The notes: generated by a model not told the origin, from the letters alone. Counted from the stretch's first letter, positions 1 to 9,969 are shown. The stretch: 64,000 nt of DNA from Exiguobacterium antarcticum DSM 14480 (GCF_000685865.1 NZ_JMKS01000005.1:682001-746000); one strand, 5' to 3'. Translations and numbers: made by a program.

Positions 1-911
1 ACGGTCGCCCGACGCTTGAATTAAACGACCAAGGTGGTTACTTCGACCTCGCACCGGTCGATCTCGGCGAAAACTGCCGTAAGGAAATCGTTATCGAACT
101 TGAGAACATGGGCTTTGAAATCGAAGCATCTCACCATGAAGTCGCACCGGGACAACATGAGATTGACTTCAAATATGCCGATGCGATCACGACTGCGGAT
201 AACATCCAAACGTTTAAGCTCGTCGTTAAGACGATTGCAGCGAAACATAACCTTCACGCAACATTCATGCCGAAACCACTTTACGGTGTCAACGGTTCAG
301 GGATGCATGCCAACATGTCCCTCTTCAAAGGAAACGAAAACGTCTTCTTCGATGAAGGAAACAGCAACATGCAACTGTCTGACGATGCCCGTGCTTTCAC
401 AGCAGGTATCTTGAAGCACGCCCGTGCCTTCACAGCAGTCTGTAACCCGACAGTCAACTCGTACAAACGTCTCGTTCCGGGTTACGAAGCACCTTGCTAC
501 GTCGCGTGGTCAGCCCGTAACCGTTCACCACTCGTCCGCGTACCGGCAGCACGTGGTCTCTCAACACGGATCGAAGTCCGTTCGGTTGACCCGGCAGCAA
601 ACCCGTACTTGGCACTCGCGACATTGCTCGCTTCAGGTCTTGACGGTATTAAAAACAACCTGAAAGCACCTGAACCAATCGACCGTAACATCTATGTGAT
701 GGACAAACCAGAACGTGTCGCAAACGGCATTGACGATCTTCCGTCAACGCTCAGCCACGCACTTGAAGTTCTGAAAGCGGATGACGTCGTCATGAACGCA
801 CTTGGCGAGCACATCGCAGAGCACTTCGTGGAACTCAAAGAAATCGAATGGGATATGTTCCGGACGCAAGTCACGGAATGGGAACGCGATCAGTACATGG
901 TCTTGTTCTAA
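1..911 (+). CDS. glnA: Glutamine synthetase, C-terminal part (5' end outside window)
   Basis: Catalyses ATP-dependent synthesis of glutamine from glutamate and ammonia in the cytoplasm. The reading frame is open from position 3 to the TAA at 909-911, giving about 302 residues of a protein usually near 444, so roughly the first third is missing. Family signatures are visible: [12 protein letters not shown] in the catalytic barrel, then [10 protein letters not shown] and [18 protein letters not shown], which form the ATP and glutamate site. The glutamate-flap region ([17 protein letters not shown]) is also present. It ends at a strong hairpin and is followed by an unrelated small operon. In Bacillus glnA is usually preceded by glnR, which would lie outside this window. 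Identification is secure. Confidence 0.97.
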   Translation, partial: GRPTLELNDQGGYFDLAPVDLGENCRKEIVIELENMGFEIEASHHEVAPGQHEIDFKYADAITTADNIQTFKLVVKTIAAKHNLHATFMPKPLYGVNGSGMHANMSLFKGNENVFFDEGNSNMQLSDDARAFTAGILKHARAFTAVCNPTVNSYKRLVPGYEAPCYVAWSARNRSPLVRVPAARGLSTRIEVRSVDPAANPYLALATLLASGLDGIKNNLKAPEPIDRNIYVMDKPERVANGIDDLPSTLSHALEVLKADDVVMNALGEHIAEHFVELKEIEWDMFRTQVTEWERDQYMVLF

Positions 912-921
912 TCTCTTGGAA

Positions 922-949
922 CGTCCGAACTTGGTTCGGGCGTTTTTTT
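922..949 (+). terminator. Rho-independent terminator of glnA
   Basis: Nine-base arms (cgtccgaac / gttcgggcg, with G-U pairing) around a 3-nt loop, followed by seven T residues, start 10 bases after the glnA stop. Confidence 0.9.
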
Positions 950-1002
950 GTAGAGGAAATCTGGTCTTGGACAACGAATTCTGTACCAAGGAGGCGTTTT
1001 AA

Positions 1003-1215
1003 ATGAAAAAGGCGTATGAAGGAAAAGAGATCACGGTCTATTTTGATGCTGAAGTCTGTATCCATTCCGGTCACTGTGTGAAGAATCTGCCGACCGTCTT
1101 TGATGTCAAAAAACGTCCATGGATTGAAGCGGACGGAGCACCGGTCGAAGACGTCATGCGGGTCGTCGACGGATGTCCGAGCGGGGCCTTATCTTACGAA
1201 CGGAGGGAAGCTTAA
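1003..1215 (+). CDS. Small (4Fe-4S) mono-cluster / ferredoxin-like protein, YjdI family
   Basis: A 70-residue cytoplasmic protein resembling the Fer4_19 (DUF1271, YjdI) family of divergent ferredoxin-like domains. Three cysteines are visible in the pattern CIHSGHC and, near the C-terminus, GCPSGAL, with the family element RPWI between them. The physiological electron partner is unknown. An AAGGAGG Shine-Dalgarno lies about 8 bases before the ATG. The stop codon overlaps the start of the next gene by one base (TAATG), so the two are translationally coupled. YjdI-type proteins are often found next to a small GNAT protein, as here. Confidence 0.85.
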   Translation: MKKAYEGKEITVYFDAEVCIHSGHCVKNLPTVFDVKKRPWIEADGAPVEDVMRVVDGCPSGALSYERREA

Positions 1216-1487
1216 TGGAATTGAAACGAGGAGATCAAAAGATTGAAGCCTATCTCGACAATCAAGCTGTCGGAGAGATCACATACAGTGATACAAAAGG
1301 CGGTAAATGGATCATTGACCACACGTATGTTGATCCGAAGCACCGGAATCAACAGATTGGTGAACAACTGGTCAAAGCGATTGTCGAATGGGCGCGGGAA
1401 GAAAACGTCAAGCTGTTGCCGCTTTGTCCATTTGCGAAACGGGAATTTGAGCAGACGCCGGATTATGCGGATGTATCGGCTCAATAA
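1215..1487 (+). CDS. Small GNAT-like N-acetyltransferase, YjdJ type
   Basis: A 90-residue compact GNAT-fold protein. The motif DPKHRNQQIGEQLV (residues about 37-50) matches the acetyl-CoA pyrophosphate-binding loop (Q/RxxGxG/A) with the second glycine altered. The C-terminal LLPLCPFAKREF is typical of the short YjdJ/Yjdj-like acetyltransferases (DUF4442-independent group). Its start overlaps the stop of the ferredoxin-like gene, with GGAGG seven bases upstream, so the pair is one operon. The substrate is unknown. A longer in-frame start at 1173 lies inside the upstream gene and is rejected. Confidence 0.8.
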   Translation: MELKRGDQKIEAYLDNQAVGEITYSDTKGGKWIIDHTYVDPKHRNQQIGEQLVKAIVEWAREENVKLLPLCPFAKREFEQTPDYADVSAQ

Positions 1488-1516
1488 AGAAATTGATACG
1501 AATGTTCATTTATAGA

Positions 1517-1560
1517 AAGACGAGGGCAGTGGGTTTACATCCACTGCCCTCGTCTTGTTT
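1517..1560 (+). terminator. Terminator between convergent ferredoxin/GNAT operon and azlCD
   Basis: A perfect 16-bp stem (1517-1532 with 1541-1556) and an 8-nt loop. The tail on the plus strand is TTGTTT; the stem could also stop transcription arriving from azlD on the other strand. Confidence 0.85.
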
Positions 1561-1584
1561 AAAAAGTATCGTTCGCTTCTACTC

Positions 1585-1911
1585 CTACAGGAAAAAGCGG
1601 ATCAGCGCCATCGACATGACTCCGGTAATGACCGTGAAGGAAAGACTTTTGCTGGTCAGTGCGACAAGGACTGTCGGTACTGATGCTGCGAGATGAAGAG
1701 AAGACAGCGTTGGATAATCATCGCTTTGAGCAAGCAACAAGTTTTGAAAAAACAAAGCACTGAGCAGGCAAATCGGGATGAACGACAACCACTCGGTCAA
1801 CAGGCGGGGCAACGTCAATCCATGCATCAGCAGAAACGGCAAAATTCGTGGAATCAATGTGACAAGACCACAGGCGGCGAACAGGATTAAAAGCTCTAAG
1901 TGGATGTCCAT
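1585..1911 (-). CDS. azlD: Branched-chain amino acid exporter small subunit AzlD
   Basis: A 108-residue membrane protein with about four hydrophobic helices, typical of AzlD, the small partner of AzlC in export of branched-chain amino acids and analogues (LIV-E family, AzlCD). The motif LVTLIPRILPFLL near residues 16-28 is characteristic of the family. It overlaps the end of azlC by 16 bases, which indicates coupled translation and a two-subunit complex. No amino-acid binding domain or regulator (such as azlB) is adjacent. Confidence 0.9.
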   Translation of the reverse strand: MDIHLELLILFAACGLVTLIPRILPFLLMHGLTLPRLLTEWLSFIPICLLSALFFQNLLLAQSDDYPTLSSLHLAASVPTVLVALTSKSLSFTVITGVMSMALIRFFL

Positions 1912-2591
1912 CGTGAGATCACTACTCCTATGCTGGCGGCTACCATCGTCGCAAACAAAACAGCAAGTTCCGGTGAGAGGTAGCGCATCGATATGTATAA
2001 CAACAAGAAAACGAGTACCAGTAAAATTCCGTTCAAGGCAACACGTGACCGTTCACTTTCAAGCTGCAAGTACAACAAGCCGATGAACATTGCTGTCAAG
2101 GCAAAGTCCAGTCCGAACCGTTCCGGATCCGGGAACCAACTGCCGACGAGTGCTCCTAGGACAGTCGAAGCAATCCAACTGAAGTAGGCGGTCAGATTCA
2201 ACCCATGCATGAATTTGGCATCGATCGTTTGTTTCAGTGACGTATTCATGGCGACAGCAAACGATTCATCCGTCAGCAGGGCGCCGATTCCGAACTGGTC
2301 GAACCGGTTACGGCTTGCGACGCGAGGCGCAAGTGTCATGCTCATCAGAAGATGCCGGGAATTGACGATGAAGGTCGTTAAGATGATGGCAGAAAAAGGG
2401 CTGTTTAGTAACAGTAGACTTGTAATGATGAATTGAGCAGCACCGGCATAAATCAGGATCGACATCAATCCGATTTCGAGTGGGCTGAGTCCGGCAGCGC
2501 GTCCGACGATACCGGCAGAAAAACCGATTCCGAGATAACCTAGAACGGTAGGCAAACAAGCTTTGACACCTGCTTGAAATGAACTTGCCAT
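1896..2591 (-). CDS. azlC: Branched-chain amino acid exporter large subunit AzlC
   Basis: A 231-residue protein with six to eight membrane segments. AzlC hallmarks include PTVLGYLGIGFSAGIVGRAAGLSP at the N-terminus, AGAAQFI (about residues 50-56) and NSRHLLMSM (about 82-90). It forms the LIV-E type exporter with the overlapping azlD gene. A GAGGGGG ribosome site precedes the ATG by about 8 bases. The gene faces away from dhaK, leaving a 167-bp divergent spacer that must carry both promoters; a TTGACA hexamer is present at 2683-2688 for the plus strand, but no good -10 follows it. Confidence 0.92.
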   Translation of the reverse strand: MASSFQAGVKACLPTVLGYLGIGFSAGIVGRAAGLSPLEIGLMSILIYAGAAQFIITSLLLLNSPFSAIILTTFIVNSRHLLMSMTLAPRVASRNRFDQFGIGALLTDESFAVAMNTSLKQTIDAKFMHGLNLTAYFSWIASTVLGALVGSWFPDPERFGLDFALTAMFIGLLYLQLESERSRVALNGILLVLVFLLLYISMRYLSPELAVLFATMVAASIGVVISRWTST

Positions 2592-2758
2592 GTAAGGTAC
2601 CCCCTCTCATTATGATGTGTTATCAGCATAGCATCAACGAAACCGCTTGGAAATAAACTGGTCAATATTTTCATATGTTTCCTTGACATAAGTCGTGTCC
2701 ATTGGTGGTAAAGAGTAAGTGGTACGGCAAAAATTCGTTAGACGAAGGAGCGTTCAAG

Positions 2759-3727
2759 ATGGATAAATTAATGCAAGATGCGAACCGGTTTGTGTCAGAT
2801 ATGGTCGATGGTCTCGTTTTAGCACATCCCGATCTTTATGCAAAAGTCGACGGAGTTAATGTCATTAAACGAAAAGAACCACTGAACGGGAAAGTCGCTC
2901 TGGTGTCTGGTGGGGGGAGCGGTCATGAACCGGCCCATGCAGGATTCATTGGAGACGGGATGCTCGCAGCAGCAGTCTGCGGAGAAGTCTTCACTTCACC
3001 GACACCGGATATGGTACTAGAAGGAATCAAAGCGGCAGACGGCGGAAAAGGGGTTTTGCTTGTCGTCAAAAACTATTCCGGTGACGTCATGAACTTCGAT
3101 ATGGCAAAAGAATTAGCCGAGCTGGAAGACATCGAAGTCGAGACGGTCATCGTCAATGATGATATCGCCATCAAAAAAGAGGAAGATCGACGGGGTGTCG
3201 CGGGGACGATTTTTGTCCACAAGATTGCGGGAGCTGCGGCAGCAGAAGGCAAGTCGTTAGCAGAAGTCAAAGTGATCGCAGAAAAAGTCATTGCCGGTGT
3301 CCGTTCGATCGGGATGGCCTTATCTCCCTGTTATATGCCAGAAAGCGGGAAACCTGGTTTTGATCTGCATGAAGACGAGATGGAGATCGGAATTGGGATT
3401 CATGGAGAAAAAGGGCTTGAGCGGAAACCGATTGCTTCCGTCGAAGCAATCGTCACAGAGTTACTCGATCGACTGACAGCGGAAGTATCAGACAAAAAAG
3501 TCGCGGTGATGGTGAACGGGATGGGTGGAACGCCGGTATCGGAATTGTATATCACCTATAAGTATGTTGCGGAACAACTCCAGGCCAAAGGGTACGAAAT
3601 CGTTCGCCCGTTCGTCGGCAATTATATGACATCCCTTGAGATGCATGGTTTTTCGATCACCCTGCTCCCGGTTGACGATGAACTGATCGGCTATTTGGAT
3701 GCAAAAACGAATGCGATTGGATTCTAA
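2759..3727 (+). CDS. dhaK: Dihydroxyacetone kinase, substrate-binding subunit DhaK
   Basis: A 322-residue cytoplasmic subunit of the PEP-dependent (PTS-type) dihydroxyacetone kinase. The fingerprints are VSGGGSGHEPAHAGFIGDGM (residues about 49-68) and IGIGIHGEKG, where His215 is expected to bind the substrate as a hemiaminal. The start at 2759 is preferred because GAAGGAG lies 8 bases upstream and the family begins MDKLM/MKKL; a frame extension to 2702 has no ribosome site. dhaL and dhaM follow with 18 bp and a 4-bp overlap, so the three form one operon. The operon converges on glpFK, which also feeds triose pools. Confidence 0.95.
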   Translation: MDKLMQDANRFVSDMVDGLVLAHPDLYAKVDGVNVIKRKEPLNGKVALVSGGGSGHEPAHAGFIGDGMLAAAVCGEVFTSPTPDMVLEGIKAADGGKGVLLVVKNYSGDVMNFDMAKELAELEDIEVETVIVNDDIAIKKEEDRRGVAGTIFVHKIAGAAAAEGKSLAEVKVIAEKVIAGVRSIGMALSPCYMPESGKPGFDLHEDEMEIGIGIHGEKGLERKPIASVEAIVTELLDRLTAEVSDKKVAVMVNGMGGTPVSELYITYKYVAEQLQAKGYEIVRPFVGNYMTSLEMHGFSITLLPVDDELIGYLDAKTNAIGF

Positions 3728-3745
3728 CTAGAAGAGGTGCAGACA

Positions 3746-4345
3746 ATGAAGTTATCAACGGAAACATTTCGTGACGCGTTGCTCGAAGCAGCAAAACAAA
3801 TCGAACAACATAAAGATGAACTGACGGATCTCGACCGGGAAATCGGTGACGGTGACCACGGCATCAACATGTCTCGCGGCTTCCAAGCGGTTCAGAAGGA
3901 ACTTGAGGCGCAGACAGAATATGAAGATCTCGGCGCTTTATCCAAGCAGGTCGGGATGACGTTGATCAAGACGGTCGGAGGTGCTTCCGGACCGCTCTAT
4001 GGGACGGCATTCGTCAAGTTTGCAGGAGCCTTCAAAGGAAAAACCGAAGCGGAAGGGGATGAGTTGGCAGCCGCCTTCAAAGAAGCGACGGACGGAATTA
4101 AAATGCGTGGGAAATCGGAATTCGGGCAAAAAACGATGGTCGATATCTGGACGCCGTTTTATGAAGCGCTCGAGCAAAAAACTGATTTAAACCAAGCGCT
4201 CGATCAAGCGTTGGTCGATACAAAAGAACGTGTGGCGACAAAAGGACGGGCTTCGTATTTTGGAGAGGCGACGATCGGCGTTCAAGATCCCGGTTCCCTG
4301 TCCAGTGCCTTGCTGTTACGTGCGATCGTGGAGGTGCTTCGATGA
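3746..4345 (+). CDS. dhaL: Dihydroxyacetone kinase, ADP-binding subunit DhaL
   Basis: A 199-residue nucleotide-binding subunit. It carries a tightly bound ADP that is rephosphorylated by DhaM and passes the phosphate to dihydroxyacetone on DhaK. The Mg-ADP signature DLDREIGDGDHGINM (residues about 29-43) contains the conserved aspartates, and GGASGPLYGT (about 78-87) and RASYFGE near the C-terminus are typical. The ATG at 3746 has GAAGAGGTG 7 bases upstream; a GTG at 3737 in the same frame overlaps the ribosome site and is less likely. Confidence 0.95.
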   Translation: MKLSTETFRDALLEAAKQIEQHKDELTDLDREIGDGDHGINMSRGFQAVQKELEAQTEYEDLGALSKQVGMTLIKTVGGASGPLYGTAFVKFAGAFKGKTEAEGDELAAAFKEATDGIKMRGKSEFGQKTMVDIWTPFYEALEQKTDLNQALDQALVDTKERVATKGRASYFGEATIGVQDPGSLSSALLLRAIVEVLR

Positions 4346-4707
4346 TTAACTTGATTTTGGTCTCGCACAGCGAAAAGTTAGCGGCAGGACTCAAGGAATT
4401 GTTAGCCGAGATGGCGCCCGATACACCGGTGTTACTCGCAGCCGGGCTTGCGGACGGCAGTATCGGTACCGATGCGTCCCGCATCGAAGAAACGATGAAT
4501 GAGCTGACCGATGACGGATTGATTTTAACGGATATCGGTTCAGCGACGATGAACGCAGAACTTGCCCTCGAGTTATATAGTGGGGACCGGAGCGTTCAGT
4601 TCGTCGAGGCTCCGCTTGTCGAGGGTGCCTTTTTAGCAGCTGTCTTAAGTGGTCAATCCAAGTCGTTAGATGAAATCGTCACCGGCTTGAAGTCCGAATT
4701 TGAATAA
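4342..4707 (+). CDS. dhaM: Dihydroxyacetone kinase phosphotransfer subunit DhaM
   Basis: A 121-residue EIIA-mannose-like domain that receives phosphate from HPr and gives it to ADP on DhaL. The phosphorylated histidine should be His9 in the motif VSHSEKLA. It is the short Gram-positive form: the HPr-like and EI-like extensions of E. coli DhaM are absent, so general PTS proteins encoded elsewhere must supply phosphate. The gene overlaps dhaL by 4 bases (ATGA), showing translational coupling, and ends the operon at a strong hairpin. Confidence 0.94.
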   Translation: MINLILVSHSEKLAAGLKELLAEMAPDTPVLLAAGLADGSIGTDASRIEETMNELTDDGLILTDIGSATMNAELALELYSGDRSVQFVEAPLVEGAFLAAVLSGQSKSLDEIVTGLKSEFE

Positions 4708-4721
4708 ATGATTACGATAAC

Positions 4722-4759
4722 AAACAAGCGCGCTCCAGAACGATGGAGCGCGCTTGTTT
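4722..4759 (+). terminator. Terminator of dhaKLM
   Basis: A 16-bp stem (4722-4737 / 4744-4759) with a 6-nt loop. Its outer pairs are A/T, so it supplies its own T-rich 3' side. Confidence 0.85.
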
Positions 4760-4770
4760 CGTGAAGGCTA

Positions 4771-4803
4771 AAAAAACCTGACGTTCCGATGGGGAACGTC
4801 AGG
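4771..4803 (-). terminator. Terminator of glpFK
   Basis: On the minus strand cctgacgttcc pairs with ggaacgtcagg and is followed by six T residues, 10 bases after the glpK stop. Confidence 0.88.
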
Positions 4804-4812
4804 AAAATCGAG

Positions 4813-6369
<1,557 letters not shown>

Positions 6370-6373
6370 TTAA

Positions 6374-7075
6374 TTAAAAGAGCATTTGATGAAGGAAGAC
6401 GGCAATCGCGCCACCGATGAATGGTCCGACGACCGGAATCCAAGAATAACCCCAATCCGATGAACCTTTTCCTTTGATTGGTAAGATGGCGTGCGCAATC
6501 CGTGGACCGAGGTCACGAGCTGGGTTGATGGCATAACCTGTCGTACCACCAAGCGATAGACCGATGACGACAACAAGTAGACCAACGATTAACGGGTTTA
6601 ACCCATCGGCGAACGAGTTTGCGCCAAACGCTAGAATTCCGAAAACCAAGACGAACGTTCCGATAATCTCAGAAACAAGATTTGATCCGGTATGACGGAT
6701 AGCTGGTCCTGTTGCAAAGACACCTAATTTTGCAGCTTGGTCATCTGTCGCTTCAAAATGTTTCATGTAATGAAGCCAAACGAGTACCGCACCGATAAAG
6801 GCTCCGATTAACTGAGCAGCGATGTAGACGGGTACATCTGCCCATGGTAAATCAGAGTTTAACGCTAGCGACAAAGTGACCGCTGGATTAAGGTGGGCAC
6901 CACTGGCGGCTGCAACATAAACTGCAGTCATGACGGCGAGACCCCAAGCAAATGTGATGACGATCCAGCCGCTGTTCTCAGATTTCGTCTTTTTCAAGAC
7001 AACCCCTGCAACGACCCCATCACCGAGCAAAATCAGAATCATCGTTCCAATCAGCTCACTAGTAAAGTTACTCAT
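6374..7075 (-). CDS. glpF: Glycerol uptake facilitator (aquaglyceroporin)
   Basis: A 233-residue MIP-family channel with six membrane segments and two half-helices. Both NPA boxes are present (HLNPAVTLS and [11 protein letters not shown]). The aspartate after the second box is the mark of glycerol-conducting rather than water-only members. The start at 7075 (MSNFTSEL) follows a GGGAGGG ribosome site; the frame extends to 7120 without one. It is the first gene of glpFK. The protein is shorter than E. coli GlpF (281) but within the range of Firmicute facilitators. Confidence 0.94.
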   Translation of the reverse strand: MSNFTSELIGTMILILLGDGVVAGVVLKKTKSENSGWIVITFAWGLAVMTAVYVAAASGAHLNPAVTLSLALNSDLPWADVPVYIAAQLIGAFIGAVLVWLHYMKHFEATDDQAAKLGVFATGPAIRHTGSNLVSEIIGTFVLVFGILAFGANSFADGLNPLIVGLLVVVIGLSLGGTTGYAINPARDLGPRIAHAILPIKGKGSSDWGYSWIPVVGPFIGGAIAVFLHQMLF

Positions 7076-7137
7076 GCAAAAACCCTCCCTTTGGATTGAA
7101 GCAAATATTGGCCTTTCCATTTAAACCTACATCTAAA

Positions 7138-7151
7138 TGATAACGTTTTCA
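7138..7151 (-). promoter_or_regulatory. Catabolite responsive element (cre) upstream of glpF
   Basis: The minus strand reads TGAAAACGTTATCA, a 14/14 match to the CcpA consensus TGWAANCGNTNWCA. It sits 63 bases before the glpF start, where it would repress glpFK when preferred sugars are present. Confidence 0.8.
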
Positions 7152-7217
7152 ATACAATTAATTGCAATTCGGAAATGAAATTTCCTTAATTTATGTTTAA
7201 AAATATGAAAAATGGAT

Positions 7218-7260
7218 ATTAAAAAACCCTTTGTTCATTTTTACGATGAACGAAGGGTTT
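7218..7260 (-). terminator. Terminator after the DUF2227 gene
   Basis: A 15-bp stem with one mismatch (7224-7238 / 7246-7260), T-rich on the minus strand, directly after the stop codon. Confidence 0.85.
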
Positions 7261-7731
7261 TCAGCGACGCTTTTTTCGCTTCTTTTTTGTTCGAAAGAAG
7301 CTGCTAGAGTGATCGAGAACGATATGTATCGTACTGGCGGCGATGATGCCGATGATGAAAGCGGGCATCGCTTCAAACCAAAGATCGACCGTCTCCGAGG
7401 CGATGATTTTGGTATACAGCGCCAAAAACAGCAAAGGAATGACGAAAGCAGCACTGTATAACAGTCGGATGATATCACCGATGATCAAACCATGTGACCA
7501 GATCGAGCGATGCGGCATGATTTTGACGTACGGCATCCAAAGCACTCGAAACGGTCCGAGACGATAATAGGGCTCCGATTTTAAGTCCAAGTCAGGAGAG
7601 AGCCAAAGTGTGCCGACAGTAATGCCGACAGCAGTAGGTAACCAATCCGTCTGCTGTGTTGCGACCGAATACGCAACGTAACCTGCCAAGGCGACGGTAT
7701 TGACCGTATCATGTACGTTTCCAGAAGGCAT
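7261..7731 (-). CDS. DUF2227 membrane protein (putative metal-dependent)
   Basis: A 156-residue protein of the DUF2227 family, sometimes annotated as a metal-binding protein. The N-terminus MPSGNVHDTVN, the SPDLDL motif and MPHRSIWSHGLIIGD carry conserved His and Asp residues, and two hydrophobic helices follow. The C-terminus is very basic (TKKKRKKRR). The start at 7731 matches the family N-terminus, but no ribosome site precedes it: the upstream bases are the T-run of the lexA terminator. A GTG at 7761 abutting the lexA stop is the alternative start. Function is unknown. Confidence 0.75.
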   Translation of the reverse strand: MPSGNVHDTVNTVALAGYVAYSVATQQTDWLPTAVGITVGTLWLSPDLDLKSEPYYRLGPFRVLWMPYVKIMPHRSIWSHGLIIGDIIRLLYSAAFVIPLLFLALYTKIIASETVDLWFEAMPAFIIGIIAASTIHIVLDHSSSFFRTKKKRKKRR

Positions 7732-7755
7732 AAAAAAAGACCAGCTGAGCTGGTC
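7732..7755 (-). terminator. Terminator of lexA
   Basis: Minus-strand arms gaccagct / agctggtc are followed by seven T residues that run into the ATG of the downstream gene. Confidence 0.85.
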
Positions 7756-7761
7756 CCTCAC

Positions 7762-8376
7762 TTAGTGGATCGTCCGGTATACGCCAATGACCTTGCCAAG
7801 AATCGAGACATTATCGAAATACATCGGGTCCATCGAATCGTTTTCTGGTTGGAGACGCACTTGTTGATCTTCTAAGAAGAACCGTTTAACTGTCGCTTCG
7901 CTATCTTCGGTCATAGCAACGACGATTTCACCGTTTTCTGCCGTGTTCTGTTGACGTACGATGACACGGTCACCGTCAAGAATCCCTGCGTTAATCATCG
8001 ATTCACCGTCGATTGTCAACATGAAGACGTTTTCGTTCCCGACGTAGTGAGCCGGAAGCGGGAAATGTTCTTCGATGTTTTCGATTGCTGTAATCGGAAA
8101 TCCAGCGGTTACTTTCCCGATGACGGGAATGTGCACGATCGCTTCGTGATCATCTTCAGGTTTATCAACCAATATCTCAATCGCACGTGGTTTTGTCGGG
8201 TCACGGCGAATCAGTCCGCGTTTTTCTAGACGATCCAAATGACCGTGTACCGTTGAGCTTGAAGCAAGACCAACAGCTTCACCGATTTCACGAACTGAAG
8301 GTGGATACCCTTTCAGTTTCACTTGAGCGACGATATAATCAAGGATTTCTTGTTGTCGTTTCGACATTTTCCGCAT
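7762..8376 (-). CDS. lexA: SOS repressor LexA
   Basis: A 204-residue self-cleaving repressor of the DNA-damage response. The N-terminal winged helix has the typical RQQEILDYI and [23 protein letters not shown] recognition region. Autocleavage would occur at Ala91-Gly92 (VTAGFP), with catalytic Ser126 (DGESMI) and Lys164 (ATVKRF). The start at 8376 (MRKMSKRQ) aligns with the Bacillus protein and has AGAGGTGG nine bases upstream; a GTG at 8388 overlaps that site. The gene is divergent from yneA and shares a control region with three LexA boxes, so it is autoregulated. Confidence 0.97.
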   Translation of the reverse strand: MRKMSKRQQEILDYIVAQVKLKGYPPSVREIGEAVGLASSSTVHGHLDRLEKRGLIRRDPTKPRAIEILVDKPEDDHEAIVHIPVIGKVTAGFPITAIENIEEHFPLPAHYVGNENVFMLTIDGESMINAGILDGDRVIVRQQNTAENGEIVVAMTEDSEATVKRFFLEDQQVRLQPENDSMDPMYFDNVSILGKVIGVYRTIH

Positions 8377-8441
8377 ATGAATTGCCACCTCTTTTCGGAA
8401 TGGTTTTTTGAAGGATAATAAGAATACATGTTTCTAAAATC

Positions 8442-8470
8442 ACTATAACATAGAACAAATGAGCGTACAA
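8442..8470 (-). promoter_or_regulatory. lexA promoter
   Basis: Minus strand -35 TTGTAC (8465-8470), 17-bp spacer, -10 TATAGT (8442-8447). The -35 overlaps the first LexA box. Confidence 0.75.
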
Positions 8471-8481
8471 ACAATTGTTCG
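8468..8481 (-). promoter_or_regulatory. LexA (Din) box 1
   Basis: The minus strand reads CGAACAATTGTTTG, 13/14 to the Bacillus consensus CGAACRNRYGTTYG. It overlaps the lexA -35. Confidence 0.85.
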
Positions 8482-8491
8482 ACATTTTGTG

Positions 8492-8521
8492 TTGACCGAA
8501 CACTGGTTCTTGGTTTATGAT
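8492..8521 (+). promoter_or_regulatory. yneA promoter
   Basis: -35 TTGACC (8492-8497), 18-bp spacer, -10 TATGAT (8516-8521). LexA box 2 fills the spacer, so repressor binding would exclude RNA polymerase. Confidence 0.75.
8497..8510 (+). promoter_or_regulatory. LexA (Din) box 2
   Basis: CGAACACTGGTTCT has the core GAAC-N4-GTTC and lies between the -35 and -10 of yneA. Confidence 0.8.
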
Positions 8522-8529
8522 GAGTTATG

Positions 8530-8543
8530 CGAACAATTGTTCC
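8530..8543 (+). promoter_or_regulatory. LexA (Din) box 3
   Basis: CGAACAATTGTTCC has the core GAAC-N4-GTTC and sits just downstream of the yneA -10, near the expected transcription start. Confidence 0.85.
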
Positions 8544-8586
8544 GGGAACATCTATTCTAAATCATTTTAATTTGGAGGGATTCATC

Positions 8587-8874
8587 ATGATGCATACGAT
8601 TCGTACCCATGCCTTTTCCATTGTTTTTTATACGCTCAGCCTTGCTTTCATTCTTTTCCTTTTAACACCTCGACCGGACGAAAAGGTCGATCAACTCCTG
8701 ACTGCTTCTGTCACTGTCGATCAAAATGCGACAGTCGAACAAGTTGCCGAAGTTTACAATGACGGTTCGATGACGGATCAAGAATATGTCGAGTGGTTGA
8801 TTGAGAATAATGAACTGAAGACGACTCATGTCATTTCGAAAAACAAAATCGTTGTACCAATCGCGCAACAGTGA
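8587..8874 (+). CDS. yneA: SOS cell-division inhibitor YneA
   Basis: A 95-residue protein with one N-terminal membrane helix (about residues 10-28) and a short extracellular segment. YneA is induced by DNA damage and delays septation in Bacillus. It is identified by the helix, a LysM-like C-terminal portion (TVEQVAEVYNDGSMT...IVVPIAQ), its place opposite lexA, and the Din boxes in its promoter. The ATG at 8587 has GGAGG 7 bases upstream; a longer frame from 8527 starts inside the operator region and is rejected. The sequence is divergent, so the call leans on context. Confidence 0.85.
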   Translation: MMHTIRTHAFSIVFYTLSLAFILFLLTPRPDEKVDQLLTASVTVDQNATVEQVAEVYNDGSMTDQEYVEWLIENNELKTTHVISKNKIVVPIAQQ

Positions 8875-8913
8875 CAAACTGTAAAAGTTGTTATTGAACG
8901 AACAGGGGTGTGA

Positions 8914-9573
<660 letters not shown>

Positions 9574-9574
9574 G

Positions 9575-9620
9575 AAAGCAGGTGGATGCGCGAACGACGC
9601 ATCAAACTTGCTTTTTTTTT
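9575..9620 (+). terminator. Terminator of yneAB
   Basis: An imperfect stem (aagcaggtggatgcg with cgcatcaaacttgctt) followed by about ten T residues. Confidence 0.8.
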
Positions 9621-9685
9621 TCGTCTCTTTTACAGTAAGATTACTATTGAATGCTCGATGTCGAGTCAACAGAAAGAGGGATATC

Positions 9686-9922
9686 ATGTTATCACAAGAA
9701 CAACTAGACCGGATTAATGAATTAGCCAATAAATCAAAAGTCGAGCCGTTGACGGATGCGGAGACGGCAGAACAAAAAGAACTACGAACAGCGTATTTGA
9801 AAGCTTTCCGTGGTTCATTCAAAAATCAGATGATGGGTATCAAAATCGTCGATGAAGAAGGAACGGACGTTACGCCGGGAAAATTAAAGCAAGCACAAGA
9901 AGAAGAACGGAACAAACAGTAA
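9686..9922 (+). CDS. ynzC: DUF896 family protein YnzC
   Basis: A 78-residue soluble protein of the YnzC/DUF896 family, a short helical hairpin with the signature RINELANKSK and ELRTAYLKAFRGSFKNQ. In B. subtilis ynzC is the third gene of the yneA SOS operon. Here a terminator lies between yneB and ynzC, so read-through or a separate promoter is needed. The ATG at 9686 follows AGAGGG by 6 bases; the frame open from 9503 lies within yneB and is rejected. Molecular role unknown. Confidence 0.9.
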   Translation: MLSQEQLDRINELANKSKVEPLTDAETAEQKELRTAYLKAFRGSFKNQMMGIKIVDEEGTDVTPGKLKQAQEEERNKQ

Positions 9923-9929
9923 TCAGACA

Positions 9930-9969
9930 AAAGCTATGTCGCTCAATGGATGAGCGGGGTAGCTTTTTT
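9930..9969 (+). terminator. Terminator of ynzC
   Basis: aaagctatgtcgctc pairs with gagcggggtagcttt (two G-U pairs), followed by a T-run. Confidence 0.85.

Noticed and set aside
2683-2712. Strong dhaK promoter at the TTGACA hexamer
   Set aside because: No acceptable -10 lies 16-18 bp downstream, so the start point remains open.
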